From: Neocallimastix lanati (nom. inval.)
Lineage: Eukaryota; Neocallimastigomycota; Neocallimastigomycetes; Neocallimastigales; Neocallimastigaceae
NCBI GenBank assembly: GCA_016946835.1
Contig: JACVTC010000033.1
Span: 526,001-590,000, forward strand
Length of the DNA: 64,000 nucleotides
Reading direction: 5' to 3'
In this document: piece after piece, positions 15,976 through 27,261 of the stretch
Layout of the letters: every line of letters begins with the position of its first letter
Numbering within the stretch: position 1 is the stretch's first letter
Made by a program: the position numbers and the translations under genes
Notes under the pieces: model-generated
What the model was told of the DNA's origin: nothing
Databases searched by the model: none
What the model saw: the letters and a program-made list of their open reading frames with translations, nothing else

Positions 15976-17821
15976 TTTGCTTTATAATTTATTTTATTAT
16001 TTTTATCTAAATAATAAAAAATAATAAAATATTAATAAAATTTTTGATGCAGTAATAAAAATAAATAAAAAAAAAAAAAAAAATAAAATAAAATAAAATA
16101 ATTGCCTTTGACTATTTTAATATATTGAAACTATACCATTGAGCTCTTTATTATTTAAATATTTTTTAATTTAAAAAAATTTTCTCCATAATTTATTTAT
16201 AGTTAATATATATATTTATATTTAATTAAAATTTAAATGAATATTAAATTCATCAAAAGTGATACAAAATAAGAAATTTTTTATTTATAAATATCTTATA
16301 TGTTAATACATATTTTATTTTTTAATAAATAGACTTTATCATAATTATAAAAACTCTTAGCACTCATTAAATAAAAATTTATATATTTTAAAGAAGGTTA
16401 CAATAATAAATATTAAAAATAAATTTATAGTATTTATATTATGGTAATACAAAATTGTAAATATAGTTTAAAATATACTATTATCTTAAACTACCTTAAA
16501 CTATAAAAAATATTTTTTTTATATATTTATAGTATAAAAATATATATATAAAATTATTTTAAAAATTTATTAGTATTTAAAATTAAAAAAAAATTTACAT
16601 ATAATATTAGTATTAATATTTATTTATTTGTTCGTTTATTTATTACTTTTTATTTTTTTTTTTTATTAATTTATTACAAGAAAAATTTTCTAATATGTAT
16701 TTATGGTATTTTTTATATAACTATTAATATCATGTTAACTAATTTATAACACATTTTCTTATTATTTTATAAAATGAAAAAATATAATTTTATTCTTTTA
16801 TTTATCAATTTACAAAGTAATAGACAATTCATTTTAAAAAATTCATTATACCTATTTTTTTAATCATTATTTTCTTTGTTTGAATATTTTGATAATAATG
16901 TTATAATAGTAATATTGATATTATAAATATAATTCTATATAAATTTTAAAATATAAGTAATTATTTAAAATTTGAAAATAAAACCAAAATATAATAAAAA
17001 AAAAAAAAAAACTAGATTTATGATTTTAATGTCAAAAATATATACATAATTTTGTAATTATTAAAAAAAATAATAACATTTAGTATATCATTTTTTCTAT
17101 CAATAATGACTAATACTATTGTAAAAAAAAAAAAAAAATTCATAATAATAAAAAATACAAAATAATTTATTATATAAATAAAAGTATCATATTAATATTA
17201 TCATTAATAAAGAATTACTTAATAATACTTAAGACATAATATTAATAATAATAATTATACAATAAAATATATATAATTTTTTATTTTATTTCAATATTTA
17301 TCTAATATACTAATAATAAATAACAAATTTTACTAATTATTTTATTATATTACTTAGCTTAAATAATATTAATATTTATAAATCGTATATATATCTGAAA
17401 GATTTTATATTCAAAAAAGTTAATATTAACTTTTATTTGTTATATCTATTATAACCTTTTTTTTTTTTTTTTTTTTTTTTTTATGGATTAATTTTTTACT
17501 TTTATTCCTCCCTTTCATAATAAATTTTTTTAAAAAAAAAAACAAAAAAAAAAAACTTAAAATTTAAATTATATTATATCTCTAAATATAATATATTAAT
17601 TTTTATATCAGAATATTACAATAGTAAATTTAAATTTTAAAATTATATATATATATTAAAATTACAATCATATTCATATTACTATATTATATCATTTTTA
17701 TTATATTTTTAAATTATTTATTATAATATTCGTAGTTAATATATTGTATATAATATTTTCAAATATTTTATATATTGAAATAGGGAAATATGTATTTATT
17801 AATAATCTTTTTTTTTTGTTT

Positions 17822-17865
<44 letters not shown>

Positions 17866-18991
17866 CTTTTTTAATTTATCTAAAATATTGATATTACATT
17901 TAATTTAGTTTTTCATGAATTATTCCTATGAACGATTAATATAATAATTATTGCATTTAATTATATAGTATCTTATTTATTATAAATGAAATATGTAATT
18001 TTATATGATATCTTTTTTGTTGTTGTTGTTGTTGTTGTTCTATGTAAATATTGTATGTAATGACAATATATTAAAAATAAAGAATATTACTAAAATAAAT
18101 AATTTCTAATATTTTTAGTATGTCCGTATGTAACAATAGTTAATCTGAACAATTTTACTTTTTATAAATAGTAAAATTCATATCCAAGAAAAAAAGTTAA
18201 TTCAATAATAATTCAATAATAAATAAATAGATTGATTAAATATTTAAAATTTATATTATTTTCATAAAAAACTATTACACTTGAAAATGATTAATGTACT
18301 TTAAAAACTAATATATATATACAAAAAAAAAATTAAAAAAAAAAAAATTAAAGATTTTATATATAGGTTTTTGATCCTCTTTCTGGAAGAATATTTTCAT
18401 TTTATTTTATAGATTTAAATGAATAGCTAACTAAAGTATATCTTATAGGTATTATATTATTCAATATATACGTAGGTTTTAAAATTTGGAAAAATAACAC
18501 TTTTCAAATGTCATGTATATCAAGTTATGTTAACCATTATACAATAATACTCCTTTCCCTAATGAATAAATTGAAAAAAAAAATAATAAATATAAGGTTT
18601 AATTTAAATTATATTTTATGAAGAATTATTAAATTATTAAATTTAGAAATATTAATTTCTAAATTAAAATTTATAAATATTGAAACAGTAAAACTTTTTC
18701 CTAAATGTAAAATTAAATGGTTTGTGTCTATGGTTATATGAAACAACCAAAACAACTCCAAAACAACTCTATGTGGCAGTATAAATTTTTTATTTTTAGA
18801 ATGAAATATTAAGTTAAGTATATGTCTAATGAATACAAGAGTTTTCATAATTAATAGGGATACTGTTTTTATTATTTCTTAAAATGAGCCATATTAATAA
18901 TGATAATTATGTTATTGATATTATTTTTCATACATGTATAATATTTTTATATAGCATTTTTAAAAAAAAAAAATTGAATAATAATAATATT

Positions 18992-19063
<72 letters not shown>

Positions 19064-19099
19064 TTTTAATAGTAATAATAATAATAATAATATAATATT

Positions 19100-19145
<46 letters not shown>

Positions 19146-19514
19146 CACTATAATAATAGTATTGATAAAGTATAAAAATGATAATAATAATGATAGATAA
19201 TATATAAAATAATAATGATAAAGTATTATCTGATATAAAATTCTTAATTTTATTTTTTATATATTTTTTTTTTTTTTTTTTTAAGGGAAACTCTAATTAT
19301 AAATACTAATAAATAAATAAAAAAAAAAAGTTTGGGACGATATACATAAATATACTAAATTAATCTGGAACATATTTAAATCTTGGTTGAATTTGAGATA
19401 TGATATATCTTATTAAAACATTTATATTATTTCGAATAGTATCAATGTTTGATTTGTTTTATTATGTATTAAGATTTGACATATTTTGAATTTATTTTTA
19501 TACTTTAAAATTTT
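15976..19514. other. AT-rich intergenic DNA with microsatellites
   Basis: No gene found. T/A tracts occur at about 17458-17482 and 17823-17863, a short GTT repeat at 18016-18039, and (AAT)n arrays at about 18978-19062, 19070-19090 and 19101-19141. The small frames at 18609-18848 (-), 18884-19069 (+) and 18960-19148 (-) are repeat translations or lack any recognisable pattern. Confidence 0.55.
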
Positions 19515-19640
19515 TTTTACTTCCGGTGTATACTGCCCTTATTTTCAGTCATGGGAATATTGAAGTAAACACAATATTTCAATATGCTTTTGCATAGGCT
19601 CATATTGTCCTGCTGGATAGTCTTACTGAATGTTCAGCTA
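19515..19640 (-). repeat. Short dispersed repeat, family 2, copy at 19.5 kb
   Basis: This GC-richer block shares an ordered set of words with the block at 58.29-58.43 kb: ACTGCCCTT, then ATTTTCAG or ATTTCAG, GGAATATTGA or GGAAATATTGA, ATAGGC, ATATTGTCC, CTGGA, CTTACTGA and GTTCAG. Both follow a T-rich run, so on the minus strand both end near an A-rich stretch, as retroposons do. No protein frame is present. Length of shared core is about 110-130 bp. Confidence 0.6.
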
Positions 19641-20180
19641 TAAGATGTTCAATTTATATTTTATAATTTTTTAATTAATAAAATTTATTATTTTAGTTTT
19701 ATTTTTTTTTACATATTAATAATATATTAATATTATTTTCATTCTCTTTATTCAATAAATTAATATAAATATATATATGTGATTATTACAATTTTTTATG
19801 ATATTTGTAGATATAAATTGATTGTTAATATATATTAATATCAAATTATTCATAGAATAAAATAAAATTTCATAAATTCATTGTGTGAAAAACAATTATT
19901 ACTATTTGTTTTAAATGAACTCGAAAGACTAGCACTAGTAATATACGTTGTTCTTATTATATCAGTTATATTTTGACTATTTTGATTGTGAAGTATTTAT
20001 TGCTATACAAATAAGTTAAGAATGTTACTAATGACTAATACAGTATTAGTTAAGAAATCCGCTAAAACAATTACATACAAAACATTTGACTCAGAACTCT
20101 TTAAAAAAAAATGCTTTAAATATTTTTATTCCCTAGTACTTACTAGTAGCTCATTTAAATATAAAGTTTTAATCTTTTTA

Positions 20181-21254
20181 TTTTTTTTTTTAGACTAGGA
20201 ATAAACTTTATAATAATATTTATTAAGAAAATATATGAAAATAAAACTATATTAATATTAAAAAACAACGTTATGAATTTCGAAGACGAAATGGCCTCTA
20301 ACTCGTCTCACTCATCAATGATAATTTCATGTAGATAAAAATTGTAATTATCATTCTAATCTATAATCTATATCAGAATTTCTTCTTTGCCTTATGTTTC
20401 AACGTCGACTTGCTTGAAAACGATAGGTTTAATATTATACAAATATTATCATAGTGTAAAAATCACTAATCAGAACAGACATAACATTAGTAAATAATTC
20501 AGCAAGCTTTACAAAATACGAATTCATAAAATAAGATTCTCTTGAAGATGATTAAAAGATATTTTTAATAATTTGCCTTCTTTTCCCTGAACAGATCTTT
20601 AAGAATAAATATGCTGCATTTCCACCAAGAAGGAGACCATAGTACATAAAAAGTAATATTATCATCAAAAATTTCCTCTTTGTCATCAGTAATATACAAT
20701 AATTTCTTATGAACCATCAGAGAAAAATTAATAAATTTTTCATCAATAAATTAAATGAATTATTGCCTAAATTCTTCAATTTTTGGACATAAAAATATCC
20801 AATGTGTAAAATTAGGTATGCTGTTTCTTATACCACAATAAGAGCAACATGTTGGTCAATTTTCTGATACTAATTTTGCTTTTTACATAAGGTTTCACAT
20901 CAAATTTAAATTCACATTTAATTAATCCAGTTCAAAAAAAAAAATGCATAAGAAAATCGTGAGTATTTTAGAGATAAACGTTGAATTAATTTTTAAAACC
21001 AAATTTAAGCTTGTTATATTTAATTGATCTAATCGCAGGAGTACTTGAATAATGAATAATTTCTAAGTAACTCTTCCGTATTTCTCCAAGAAATTTTAAA
21101 TTGTGTTTACGTATTATAAATCTACATGCTTTTTTCGTCCTTGAATAATATGAAATAAAATTGATATACCATTGATTAATTGAGAAATAATATAGGAAGA
21201 TTCTTTCTACTTTTTCAATTATCGAATCGTCGCCTTGGCACAAAAACTAGCTAT
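20181..21254 (-). mobile_element. 5'-truncated LINE copy A, decayed
   Basis: The minus strand ends in a poly(A) tail (T-run 20181-20191 on +) preceded by the sequence GTTTATTCCTAGTCT. About 640 bp upstream of that end is a degenerate CC-x-YCG ... F-x-HWIF zinc-knuckle motif matching the other two copies, now interrupted by stops. The region at 20986-21243 keeps an open frame of 85 residues that corresponds roughly to the stretch just before the knuckle. Only the distal part of the reverse-transcriptase ORF is present, the usual outcome of 5' truncation. It is the most decayed of the three copies. Confidence 0.7.
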
Positions 21255-21258
21255 AGGA

Positions 21259-22640
21259 TTTTTTTTTTAGACTTAGAGAAAACTTTATTTAATTATAATA
21301 ATAATAAAATTACGTGATTTTAATAAAAAAAAATGAAATACATGAAGTAAAATATTATATATTATAAAATTATAAAAGTACGTTAGAAGCAATAGCCTTT
21401 AACTTTTCCCATTCCTCGATGATAACACCACATCTATTATTGCGAGTAATAATTTCAGAATTAGAGTTATCTAACGAATCTGTATCTATTCTTTCACTGG
21501 AGGTGAAAATCCATGCCTTATCATTTCGACGTTCTTAGCAACGGTAGATTCAACGGAATACCATTTCATCATCAATCTAAAATATCGACAAATAAAAGGT
21601 ATTACGTTTATTAGAAACTCCGCAATTCCCACAAAATACGGAACAATCGACGAAGTTGAACTTTGTTTAAAAATATTGTCAACTAATTGTTTTTGTTCCC
21701 CATCATTAAGTTTAATTTTTGAATATATTGAACGCCCGCCAAGAAGAGCACTCAATATAAAGTAATAAATATTATTATCATAATCCTTTTCTGAATCAAA
21801 AGAAACATCCAAGGATTTTTGTTCAATTATCATTGCAAACTTCGAAATGATCATATAGAAAAGGTAAAGATTTATTTCTGTAATTTTCCAATTCTTTACA
21901 GGCAAAGATCCAATGAGAAAAGCTAGGTACACTAACACCACAACAAGGGCAACATTTAGGGCAATCCTCTGAGACGATTTTTCTTTTAATGGAAATACTA
22001 ATGTCAAATTTAAAACCACACCTAATTCGAGAAATCCAAAAAAAATCCCAATTGATACTTAGGATATTGAAATGTTAAGTTTCTGATTTCTGAAATAAAT
22101 CCAAAATTATTCTCCTTGTAAATAATTGCTTTTTTAGCTTTTGAGGGTTTGAAGACATCTCTTTCCCAATAAAACTTTTTTATTTCATTTGTTTATTTAC
22201 CATTTAATTTCTTATCCAAAGTCTTTGATTCTTTAGTCCATGAGTAATGTGACATAGTAGGAATATTATTAGTGAGATGATTAATAATACATGATGAATT
22301 TTTCCATTTTCTAAAGCACCGTAATTGAGATATAGCACAGACAGCTAAAAGAGGAGGTATTCTCAATTCACGAGTAACATCATAGAGACTAACAGAAGAA
22401 TTGCGAGATTTAAATCCATAATTCCAATAAAGTCCTCTATTAATAATTTTTTGAGCTTTAGAACGTCTGCTCTTATTTGAACCAAATAGAGGAGCATAAT
22501 ATAAAACAAGACTAAGAATAAACGAAATTAAAAATATATTTCTTCAATGGAAGAGGAATAGAATTATTAATAAGAAATCGAAAGTACAAATTTAACTTGA
22601 CATTTAAATTACTGTTTAATTTGGATTGTATTGGTTTCAA
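21259..22640 (-). mobile_element. 5'-truncated LINE copy B
   Basis: It ends in a poly(A) tail (T-run 21259-21268) after AAAGTTTTCTCTAAGTCT. It covers the region downstream of the RT active site: a stretch matching 23.75-24.04 kb of copy C, a complete zinc knuckle (CPCCG-x6-FSHWIFAC at about 21910-21960), and the conserved C-terminal tail read from 21486 (GEQKQL ... VPYFVGIAEFL). Its 5' end abuts the poly(A) tail of copy C near 22640. Copies B and C differ throughout, so they are separate insertions of related elements, not a duplication. Confidence 0.82.
21486..22019 (-). pseudogene. C-terminal fragment of the LINE reverse-transcriptase ORF (copy B)
   Basis: A 177-residue open frame. Its first half is out of the ancestral frame: the zinc-knuckle residues are read in a different frame at the same place. 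Its second half is homologous to the C-terminus of copy C, sharing LGG, GEQ-x-QL, VP-x-FVG-x-AEFL and IRH. It has no methionine start of its own that would be used and is a remnant. The function of the shared tail is not known to me. Confidence 0.75.
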
Positions 22641-22648
22641 TGATAAAA

Positions 22649-25600
22649 TTTTTTTTTTTTTTTTTTTAGACGGGGAAGAGAATACACTTCCAAAACTTTA
22701 TTAATTTTATTTTAAAAAATACATGTAGGTGAAAAGTACATTTGAAATTAAAAATAAAAAATTTAAAAAATAAAAAAATAAAAAAGCTCAAAAATACTAT
22801 GTATTTCGGCAAGTTGTACTATGCGGGAATTTTTCCCTTCCTAACAAATAAAAAAGAAATAAAACCTAGAAGTAACATCTTTAAAATAGATAGTGTGGTG
22901 TCCACTAAACTCTCCCCGGATTCATCATTTATTGAACTACTAGGGCAAAATTCGTCATTCGTAGAAATAGATGACGATCCTGTATTATCATTATGCCTTA
23001 TCAGTACGACGTCGACGCTCTTGGATAAGTTTGGTATTTTGCAATACCTATCAAATAATAGCTCAAACAAACTACTAATGATAGGTATTGCACTTGTTAA
23101 GAATTCCGCCAAGCCCACAAATTTTGGAACAGGTGACTCAGATGAACCTTTGAAAAGTAGTTCATTTAATTGTCTCTGTTCCCCACTATCGAAATGTAGC
23201 TCATTTAAAACTAAAGTTCCACCAAGAAGGAACAAGTATATATAATGATTGATATAATCTTCAAAATTAGAAATAGAGTCATAGGAAGAAAGAGGATTAA
23301 ACGCTCTAATCTTCCTAAGGAATAAAACATAGAGATCATCGATGAAATTTAAAGAATTCCATCTAAAAGATGCAAGAGCATCGCATTTAAAAATCCATTG
23401 TTCAAAAGATTGTTTATCTTCGCCACAACAGGGGCAAGACATGGGACAATCTTCTGAAACTCTACCCATTCTAATAGCAATAGTAGTATTGTATTTATAA
23501 CCACAGCGTAAACGAATAATCCACGAAAACCCTAAGTTGAATTGGGGATATTTTAAGTTAAGCATAATTATAGCTTTATTGTTTGAGAACTTATTACAAT
23601 CGTAATTTTGACCTTTAATACCTTGAAATTTGGCAACTGATTTCCAGTAACGTTCTAAAATATCGTCATATTTTTCACATTTATATTTTTTGATTTTTTT
23701 ATACAGTGTTCTAGATTCTTTAGTCCAGGAATAATGATGCATTTTGGGAATAGATTTAATAAGATCCTTTATAATACAGTTTGATTTACTCCATTTTGCA
23801 AATGATTTAATCTGTAAGGCTGCGCAGACACCAGCAATAGGAGGAATGCTTAGATCTCGAGATAAAGCATAAGTACTCATAGTAGAATTATGTCTAATAT
23901 AGTCATTGTCTTCTGAACTTGTTTTATCATTTTTAGAGAATGAGCCGATACACCAAAATAGACCAGTATTAATTAATGTTTGAATTCTGGCCGTTCTAGA
24001 TTTGTTTGAACCAAGTAAAGGAGAAGAATAAATTACTTTACTAATAACAAAAGATTGAAGAACTTTTTTCTTGTATGCAATAGGGATAAGTTTATTTGAG
24101 AAGAAATGTGTAAATGAAAGAAGGGATTTTCTAACTTTAAAATGCATGTGAGATATAATGTGTTCTAGTAATAGATCATCAGAAAAAGGAATACCAAGAT
24201 AAATATAACTAGAAACTTTAGGAATAGCATTCATTCCTAAATAGAAGGTTGGGTCACTATAGTTTGGAGGAGATTGGAAGTTCATTGGTTTTATAACCAT
24301 AGTTGCACATTTTTCAATACCAAAAGTCATTTCATTTAAATTAGCCCATCTATGTACCTTTTTTAGTAATTTTTCTAAATTTTTTGCACTTGGAGCTATG
24401 AGAACAACATCATCAGCAAAGAGTCCACCACAACACTTTTTTCTTCCAATATTAACACCATACTTTTCACAGTCATTTAATATATCATTGATGAATAAAT
24501 TGAATAAGATCGGTGATAATGGACAACCTTGACGAACACCTCTTTTAATAGGAAATTCATTTGATAACATTGAAGCAAATCGAGCACGAGCTTTAGATGA
24601 AGTATATAAATTACATAGAAAATCAAAGCATTTACCACGTACTCATAATGATATAATTTGAATGTTAAAAATAGGAGCTGAATCATAAGCTTTTTTAAGA
24701 TCTACAAAGGCTAAATATGTGAATTTTCCTTGAAATTTTCTTCTTTGGCAAATTTCTCTAACGGAAATGAATAAACTAATGCATTCTTCACGGTTGCGAA
24801 AACCAAATTGTTCAGGTCTAATGAAATTGTGTGAGAGTGCGTAAGTAGATATTCTATCTGTTATAATTTTTGAAATGATTTTCAGTCCAACATTAATGAG
24901 AGAAATACCTCGATAATTACTACAATCTGATAGGTCACCTTTCTTAGGGATTGATACAATAGAAGCTGAGTTCCATTTTTTAGGAAAAGACCCATTCCAT
25001 ATTTTATTAAAAATCAATTTAAGACACTTTCCAGAGGCAGGATGTGTTTCTAGTAATTCTTCATTACAAAACAGAGCTTTGTAGAATTCAATCGGGATAC
25101 CATCGGGGCCGGGTGCTTTGTTGTTTTTCATAGATGAAATAGTTTTTTTAATATCGTCAATCGTAATAGGATCGTTGATATTCCAGGTAGAGGATCTAAG
25201 ACTAATATTCGTTAAAGCATGGATCCAGAAGTTACGATTAAGGCTGTGACCTGAGGGATCAGAAGCTAGATCTTTATAATATTCAGCCCATCTATCTAAT
25301 TGTTTAGTAGGAGAGATAATATCTTGACCAAATTTAGATTTTATGCAAGTAGGGGAGGTAGATGAATACGATGGTTTACCCATTTTTTTTAAACATCTCC
25401 AACCATTTTTAAAATCTTTATTCAAAAAATAATTACCAATTTTTACTATATTAGCCTTAAATCTAGCAGAACGAAATTTGCTCTTTGTTTTCTTGATTAA
25501 TTTGCAAAGTTTTTCATATTTATTAAATTGTTCAAGGTAATTATCAACATTTTCACAGTTAAAGTAAGGCTTAATATTTCGAAATGCAATATGTTTTTCA

Positions 25601-26335
25601 TGAGACAGTTTTTTAATGTAATAAGGACAATGAAAAGCAGAGCCCTTTAAATTTGTTGGAATGAAAGCCTTAATATCCTTCCCGATATTATTTGCTGTAT
25701 TGATAAATATTTCTACCATTTCATCAGCCGTGAGCGAATTGTAATGAGAATCGAGGTCATTTGCTAAGATTGAAAAATAATTATGTGATAAAATATCTGA
25801 ATTTTTTGTTTTACAAATATGTGTAGACCATTTAGAAACTTTAGCAGGCCTAATAAAGCCATCGGAGAGAACTTTGTTGCATGAAAGTAAAATAGGTTTA
25901 TGATCGATCAGAAATACCATAAAATGAAGTGCAAACCGAGGTTTTATTAAAATGAGCTGCCAAAGCTTCATTATAGATGGCATGGTCAATGCAAGATGAT
26001 CTAGTATCTTTGGCATATGTAAATTGATTACCATATAAGGGAGCAATATACCAATTAGGAAAATTATTTGAAATGTATGTTTTGATCTTCTTTAATGACA
26101 TGTTAAAATCACCAACTAGGACAGCAGGAACGTTTTTTCTATTGTGAAAACGTAACCATTGAGAAAGTTCATCAAAAGCAGCTAGTCTTGCTTCCTTCCA
26201 TTTGCTTTGAGGGAAGTAGATATTACCAATAGTACATTTTTGATTCCAGAAAGAAGTAATATTTACTGAAATGATATATTTGTATAAAAACGGTTCTTGG
26301 AAGAAAGAGCACGAAGAATGAACACCAATCAATGA
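22649..26335 (-). mobile_element. Long LINE copy C (endonuclease part + reverse transcriptase + zinc knuckle)
   Basis: A non-LTR retrotransposon in minus orientation: poly(A) tail at 22649-22668 (T-run), then the 3' end, a C-terminal tail domain, CPCCG knuckle, RT domain and the second half of an apurinic-type endonuclease. The endonuclease N-terminal half is missing, so the copy is 5' truncated near 26335, where it joins a fragment of a related LINE. Element type (APE endonuclease, single large ORF, poly(A)) suits the L1/Tad-like group, but I cannot place the clade by eye. Confidence 0.9.
22819..26332 (-). pseudogene. LINE endonuclease-reverse transcriptase ORF, broken at two places
   Basis: Reading from 26332 down: endonuclease signatures VGDFN and SSCIDHAIY, then the SDHxP motif, which is split. 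A tandem GATCGATC at 25902-25909 shifts the frame inside it. The next frame, open to 24643, carries PGPDGIP, NYRGISLINVGLKIISKII and motif A, FVDLKKAYDSA. An in-frame TGA at 24643-24645 then stops it. The same frame continues to 22819 with VRQGCPLSPILFNLFIND, the catalytic FADD (GLFADDVVLIA), YLGIPF, then CPCCGEDKQSFEQWIFKC and a hydrophobic C-terminal tail (VPKFVGLAEFL). So only one 4-bp gain and one nonsense change separate the fragments, and the copy looks young. The enzyme would nick target DNA and copy its RNA there. It is not functional as it stands and lacks the start of the endonuclease. Confidence 0.9.
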
Positions 26336-26560
26336 TAATGATTCATCAAAAGGAATACCAAGATAAGTATAGTTGTCAGTTTTAGGTAATTTGTTACTAC
26401 CAATAAAGAAAGATGGATCTTCATAGTATATCGATTTAACAAAGTTAAGAATTTCATTGTAGTTAGGGATCTTACTAATAACTTATATTTAAAAATAATT
26501 CTATACCTATCCCATCCAACAAATTTTTTTGGAAACAAAAATGATTCATCTGTGGTAGCT
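26336..26560 (-). mobile_element. Fragment of a second, diverged LINE (post-active-site RT region) fused to copy C
   Basis: In the frame that runs straight into the endonuclease of copy C, the minus strand reads EDPSFFIGSNKLP and DNYTYLGIPFDESLSL. This corresponds to DPTFYLGMNAIPK and SSYIYLGIPFSDDLLL in copy C itself near 24.18-24.27 kb. It therefore comes from the region downstream of the RT active site of a related element, yet lies upstream of an endonuclease. The upstream limit near 26560 is not clear. Confidence 0.65.
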
Positions 26561-27261
26561 TTCTTGTAATAAATTACGAACCTCCCATCATAAATATTTA
26601 CAATATATTTACAATATCTAAAAGATTATTTTATAATTATTAATTTTCAATTTTTTAAAAATAATTATTTTTATAAACACAAAATTTATCTCTTTTTTAG
26701 AAATTCCGTCATTATTTAAGATACTTAATATTCTTTAACAAGATCAAAAGAATAAAATAATATATATTATATAAATATATATTAAATATAACCTTTTTTT
26801 TTTTTTTTTTTTTTATTATTATTATAATTTAATTTTTATTTTTTATTAAATTTTTTATTTATTCTCTTTTTATTTTGGGAATATTTATTTTTTAAATTAT
26901 TTAATTTATTATTTTTATTTATTTATTTTGGCTTATTTTTTATTTTTTGTTTAAAATTATATAAAATTAATCTTCATATCTAATAAATAATCATAATTCT
27001 CTCATATAATATTTAATTATTCTAAATTTTTATAATACAAATAAAATTTTTAAATTATTAATTAATAGCCTATTTCCTCTTCTATAAAATGAGGAGGATC
27101 TATTAAATTAGGATAATTATTTATATAAAAATAGAAATAAAAAAATTTACTTTTTTCTCTAAATTAAAAAAAAAATTTATTATTAAATTTATTTCTAAAT
27201 ATTTAAATTTTAAAATTAAAAAGTAAAATTTATATCATTTAAAATTGCTCATTTCCAAAAT
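26561..27261. other. AT-rich intergenic DNA downstream of malic enzyme
   Basis: No gene or repeat family recognised. A 20-base T-tract sits near 26793-26813. The region is the 3' flank of the malic enzyme gene. Confidence 0.6.

Noticed and set aside
22742-23245. 167-residue plus-strand frame
   Set aside because: Antisense shadow of the LINE C-terminal tail, whose minus-strand reading is conserved with copy B.
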